This document shows positions 61,149-64,000 of a stretch of 64,000 nt of DNA, piece after piece. The translations under genes and the position numbers were made by a program. Source of the DNA: Pseudomonas alcaligenes (GTDB taxonomy: Bacteria; Pseudomonadota; Gammaproteobacteria; Pseudomonadales; Pseudomonadaceae); contig NZ_CP154874.1 in assembly GCF_041729615.1 (NCBI RefSeq), positions 3,889,501 to 3,953,500 on the forward strand, in the 5' to 3' direction. Numbering within the stretch: position 1 is the first letter of the stretch; every line of letters starts with the position of its first letter. Under the pieces are notes generated by a model that searched no databases, was not told the origin of the DNA, and worked only from the letters and a program-made list of their open reading frames with translations.

Positions 61149-61595
61149 ATGAGCACTGCATTTTCCATGGCCCCGCTGCTGCGCCAGTCCATCGGTTTCG
61201 ACCGTTTCAACGACCTGTTCGAGTCTGCCCTGCGCAATGACGCCGGGACGTCCTACCCGCCCTACAACGTGGAGAAGCATGGCGAGGACGAATACCGCAT
61301 CGTCATCGCGGTCGCCGGCTTCCAGGAGGAGGATCTCGAGCTGCAGGTCGAGCGCGGCGTACTGACCGTGACGGGGGGCAAGCGCGAGCGCAATGCGGCC
61401 GAAGTGACCTATCTGCACCAGGGCATCGCCCAGCGCGGCTTCAAGCTGTCGTTCCGCCTGGCCGATCACATCGAGGTCAAGGCCGCCGACCTGGCCAACG
61501 GCCTGCTCAATATCGACCTGGTGCGCATCGTGCCGGAGGAAGCCAAGGTCAAGCGCATCCCCATCGGCGGTCAGCAGCCCGTGCTGCAGGGCTGA
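61149..61595 (+). CDS. ibpA: Small heat-shock protein IbpA (Hsp20)
   Basis: A 148-residue holding chaperone. The alpha-crystallin domain (about 35-130) contains PPYNVEKHGEDEYRIVIAVAGFQEEDLELQVE and GLLNIDLVRIVPEE. A short C-terminal tail carries IPI, the I-x-I anchor for oligomers. It keeps unfolded proteins soluble for DnaK/ClpB. Expression appears doubly heat-controlled by a sigma-32-type promoter and a ROSE leader. AGGAG precedes the ATG; a terminator follows. Confidence 0.96.
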   Translation: MSTAFSMAPLLRQSIGFDRFNDLFESALRNDAGTSYPPYNVEKHGEDEYRIVIAVAGFQEEDLELQVERGVLTVTGGKRERNAAEVTYLHQGIAQRGFKLSFRLADHIEVKAADLANGLLNIDLVRIVPEEAKVKRIPIGGQQPVLQG

Positions 61596-61613
61596 AGTGG
61601 TCTGATGCGACAT

Positions 61614-61648
61614 GCGAAGGGCACCTGCGGGTGCCCTTCGCGTTTGTT
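61614..61648 (+). terminator. Terminator of ibpA
   Basis: A perfect 12-bp stem (61614-61625 with 61630-61641) and 4-nt loop, followed by GTTTGTT, 19 bp after the ibpA stop. It directly abuts the end of the convergent PAS-GGDEF-EAL gene. Confidence 0.88.
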
Positions 61649-64000
61649 CAGGGCTGCCGCCGGGCGTGCAGCAGCCGGTGGAACTCCTCGAGCGGCAGCG
61701 GCTTGCTGAACAGGTAGCCCTGGTACTGGTGGCAGCCCTGCTGCTGGAGGAACTCCAGCTGCTCGGGCTGCTCGACGCCTTCGGCGACCATGTCCAGATT
61801 GAGGCTGCGCGCCATGGCGACGATGGCGCGGATGATCTCGGCGTCGTTGGGGTCGCTGGTGGCATCGCGGACGAAGGACTGGTCGATCTTCAGCACATCC
61901 ACCGGCAGGCGCTTGAGGTAGGTCAGCGAGCTGTAGCCGGTGCCGAAGTCGTCCATCGCGAAGCTCAGGCCCAGGCGCTTGAGACGCAGCATCTTGGCGA
62001 TGGTGTCGTCCAGGTTCTGAATCACGATGCTCTCGGTGATCTCCAGCTTGAGCATCCTGGCCGGCAGCTCACTGAGCTGCAGGCAGCGCTCGACCCGCTC
62101 GACGAAGTCGCCCTGGCGGAACTGCCGGGGGCTGATGTTGACGCACAGCTGGAAGTTGTCGCGGCGCACCAGCTTCTGCTGCAGCAGGCTGGCCACCGCA
62201 TGGCAGGCCTCGTCGAGGACCCAGGCGCCCACTTCGAGGATCAGCCCGCTTTCCTCCAGTACCTGGATGAACTGCCCCGGTGACTGCTGGCCGAGGGTCG
62301 GATGGCTCCAGCGCAGCAGGGCCTCGGCGCCGATCACACGGTCGTCGCGGGCATCCACCTGGGGCTGGAAGTACAGTTCGAACTCGCCGCGGGCCAGGGC
62401 CAGGCGCAGGTCGTTCTCCAGGCGCAGGCGCTCGCTGGCCGCTTCCTGCATGGATTTGCGGAACAGCTGGATGGTGTTGCGCCCGGAGTCCTTGGCCCGG
62501 TACAGGGCGATGTCGGCGCGCTTGAGCAGATCGGTCGGGTTGTCGCCGTGGTCCGGCAGTAGGGCGATACCGATGCTCGGCGTCACCTGCAGGCGATGGC
62601 CGTCCAGCAGCATCGGCTCGGCCAGCAGGCGGCGCAGCTTTTCCGCCACCAGACGGACCTGGCGGGTGACCTCGGAGCGCTTGCCTTCCAGGCCGGAAAT
62701 CAGCACCACGAACTCGTCGCCGCCCAGGCGCGCCACCGTGTCCTCCTGGCGCACGCTGGCTTCCAGGCGGGCGGTGACCATCTTCAGCACGGCATCGCCA
62801 ACCGGATGGCCGAGGCTGTCGTTGATGTGCTTGAAGTGGTCGAGGTCGAGGAACAGCAGGGCGCCGTGCAGGTCGTGGCGCTTGAGCAGGGATATCTGCT
62901 GGATCAGGCGGTCCATCAACAGGGCGCGGTTGGGCAGGTTGGTCAGCGGGTCGTGGTAGGCCAGGTGCTGCACCTGGGCCTGGGCAGCCTTCAGTTCGCT
63001 GATGTCGCGGGCAGTCAGCAACAGGCAGGGCGTGCCATTCAGCTCGATGGGCTCGACCGAGACCTCCACCAGCTGCAGCGCGCCGTTGCGGTGCTGGCCG
63101 TGCATTTCCAGGTGATAGACGCGGCCATCGCGGATGATGGCCTCGACCATGCGCGCGCGCTCTTCCGGGTAGGCCCAGACGTTGAGCTCCAGGGCGCTGC
63201 GCCCGATCACTTCTTCCGGGCGGTAGCCGGTGAGGCGGCAGAAGCCTTCGTTGACCTCGATGAAGCGCCCGCTGTCACGCTCGGTGATGGTGATGGCGTC
63301 GGGGCTGGAATGGAAGGCCTTGGCGAACTTCTCCTGGCTGGCCTTGAGTGCGGCTTCGGCGGCCTGGCGCTCGGTGATGTCGCGGAAGGTGGTGGTGATG
63401 CACAGCTGGCGGTCGACGCGGATGAAGCGGCTGGACACCACGCAGGTCAGCTGGTGGCCGCCCTTGGTGCGGAAGCGCGCCACCTCGTTGTTGAGGCCCT
63501 GTTGCTGGTTCAGCTTGGCGAACAGCTGGTCACGCTGTCGCTCGTCGACCCAGAAACGCAGCTCTGGGGCGCTACGCCCGACTATCTGCTCGGGCTGCCA
63601 GCCGAACACCTGGCAGAAGCTGGGGTTGACCTCGACGAACACGCCATCGCGGATGCGCGTTACGCAGATGGGCTCGGGGCTGGCCTGGAACAGGGTGACG
63701 AACTTCTCCTCGGAGGAGGCCAGGCGCTGCTCGCGCAGCACTCGCTCGGTGATGTCCATGAGGATTCCGGCCATGCGCAGCGGCTGCTCCTGGCTGTCGC
63801 GGTAGAGCTTGGCGGTGCTCTCCAGGTAGCGGGTGTCGCCGTTCTTCAGGCGGGTGCGGTAGGTCACCTGATATTCGCGCTGGATGCCGGCGCAGGCGTC
63901 GCGGTAGGCCTGGCGCATGAGCTTCTGGTCCGTCGTCGGGACGCGCTCGAAGAAGTCGGCGAAGGGGCCGTGGTAGGGCTCGGCGGGCAGGCCATGCAGG
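61648..64000 (-). CDS. PAS-GGDEF-EAL c-di-GMP enzyme, 5' end outside the window
   Basis: Partial gene; the open frame continues past base 64000 without a start I would trust, although an internal ATG exists at 63918. Visible order: end of one PAS/PAC, two further PAS domains (FQASPEPICV and FHSSPDAITI types, each ending DITER or DISEL), then GGDEF and EAL. The GGDEF site is intact (RLGGDEF) with an RxxD I-site (RQED). The EAL site has EALLRW, DDFGTGYSS and LKIDQSFV, all needed for phosphodiesterase activity. It may be a bifunctional or phosphodiesterase-dominant sensor. It is not LapD: no HAMP or LapD periplasmic domain is visible. Confidence 0.93.
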   Translation of the reverse strand, partial: LHGLPAEPYHGPFADFFERVPTTDQKLMRQAYRDACAGIQREYQVTYRTRLKNGDTRYLESTAKLYRDSQEQPLRMAGILMDITERVLREQRLASSEEKFVTLFQASPEPICVTRIRDGVFVEVNPSFCQVFGWQPEQIVGRSAPELRFWVDERQRDQLFAKLNQQQGLNNEVARFRTKGGHQLTCVVSSRFIRVDRQLCITTTFRDITERQAAEAALKASQEKFAKAFHSSPDAITITERDSGRFIEVNEGFCRLTGYRPEEVIGRSALELNVWAYPEERARMVEAIIRDGRVYHLEMHGQHRNGALQLVEVSVEPIELNGTPCLLLTARDISELKAAQAQVQHLAYHDPLTNLPNRALLMDRLIQQISLLKRHDLHGALLFLDLDHFKHINDSLGHPVGDAVLKMVTARLEASVRQEDTVARLGGDEFVVLISGLEGKRSEVTRQVRLVAEKLRRLLAEPMLLDGHRLQVTPSIGIALLPDHGDNPTDLLKRADIALYRAKDSGRNTIQLFRKSMQEAASERLRLENDLRLALARGEFELYFQPQVDARDDRVIGAEALLRWSHPTLGQQSPGQFIQVLEESGLILEVGAWVLDEACHAVASLLQQKLVRRDNFQLCVNISPRQFRQGDFVERVERCLQLSELPARMLKLEITESIVIQNLDDTIAKMLRLKRLGLSFAMDDFGTGYSSLTYLKRLPVDVLKIDQSFVRDATSDPNDAEIIRAIVAMARSLNLDMVAEGVEQPEQLEFLQQQGCHQYQGYLFSKPLPLEEFHRLLHARRQP

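Noticed and set aside
61648..64000. LapD for the adhesin system
   Set aside because: The protein has PAS domains, and its GGDEF and EAL motifs are intact. LapD has a periplasmic sensor, HAMP and degenerate motifs.

Overview
This looks like chromosomal DNA of a Pseudomonas species. The genes are GC-rich and dense, with frequent ATGA/GTGA-type overlaps. Gene order matches blocks I remember from P. aeruginosa PAO1: moaB-moeA-AraC-FAD oxidase-glpD-like-FGGY kinase-yegS (around PA3029-PA3023), braCDEFG (PA1074-PA1070), and aminotransferase-uvrB-MFS/HlyD/LysR-gltX-TetR-hydrolase-aldolase-thioesterase-dusC-ibpA (around PA3139-PA3126). Those locus numbers are from memory, not a search. The LapA-type giant adhesin and the hemolysin/ligase/oxidase cluster suggest a species other than P. 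aeruginosa. There is no integrase, transposase, phage gene or CRISPR array in the window.

Layout. 1-10.6 kb: molybdopterin genes moaB-moeA; a divergent AraC regulator; a four-gene set encoding an alkyl-DHAP-synthase-like flavoprotein, a glycerol-3-phosphate dehydrogenase-like flavoprotein, an FGGY kinase and a YegS lipid kinase; then cheV and a MOSC protein. 10.6-26.6 kb: a type I secretion system (lapC, lapB, lapE) divergent from a 3489-residue LapA-like adhesin with an N-terminal TAAG cleavage motif, about twelve bacterial repeat domains, two VWA domains and C-terminal RTX repeats. 26.6-30.6 kb: small housekeeping and unknown genes, a GAPDH-family enzyme, a lipoprotein, a MASE2-GGDEF diguanylate cyclase and yceH. 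30.7-37.0 kb: a tightly coupled seven-gene cluster of thermostable-hemolysin family protein, AMP-ligase, TenA/UndA-like putative iron oxidase, SDR, periplasmic TPR protein, response regulator and histidine kinase. This is the best candidate here for an undescribed system. 37.0-46.3 kb: small unknowns, a nitrilase-family hydrolase, sstT, the branched-chain amino acid ABC operon braCDEFG, DUF2288 and DUF5064.

46.4-47.0 kb holds tRNA-Asn(GUU) followed by three 157-158 bp tandem repeats. Each repeat ends in a copy of the last 22 nt of the tRNA and carries a terminator-like hairpin, an arrangement like the tyrT/rtT repeats of E. coli. 47.0-61.6 kb: aromatic aminotransferase, uvrB, an EamA exporter, EmrAB-type efflux with a divergent LysR gene, gltX followed by two tRNA-Ala/tRNA-Glu pairs, TetR plus alpha/beta hydrolase, a KDPG-aldolase-like gene, thioesterase, dusC, and ibpA with a likely sigma-32 promoter and ROSE-type RNA thermometer. 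The window ends inside a PAS-GGDEF-EAL gene on the minus strand.

How the parts fit. LapA-type adhesins are normally held at or released from the surface under c-di-GMP control through LapD/LapG. Those two genes are not in the window, but two c-di-GMP enzymes are. The AGPS-like/GlpD-like/kinase/YegS set centres on dihydroxyacetone phosphate and lipids. The hemolysin-ligase-oxidase-SDR set looks like a small pathway for a modified acyl or carboxylic-acid product, with its own two-component system.
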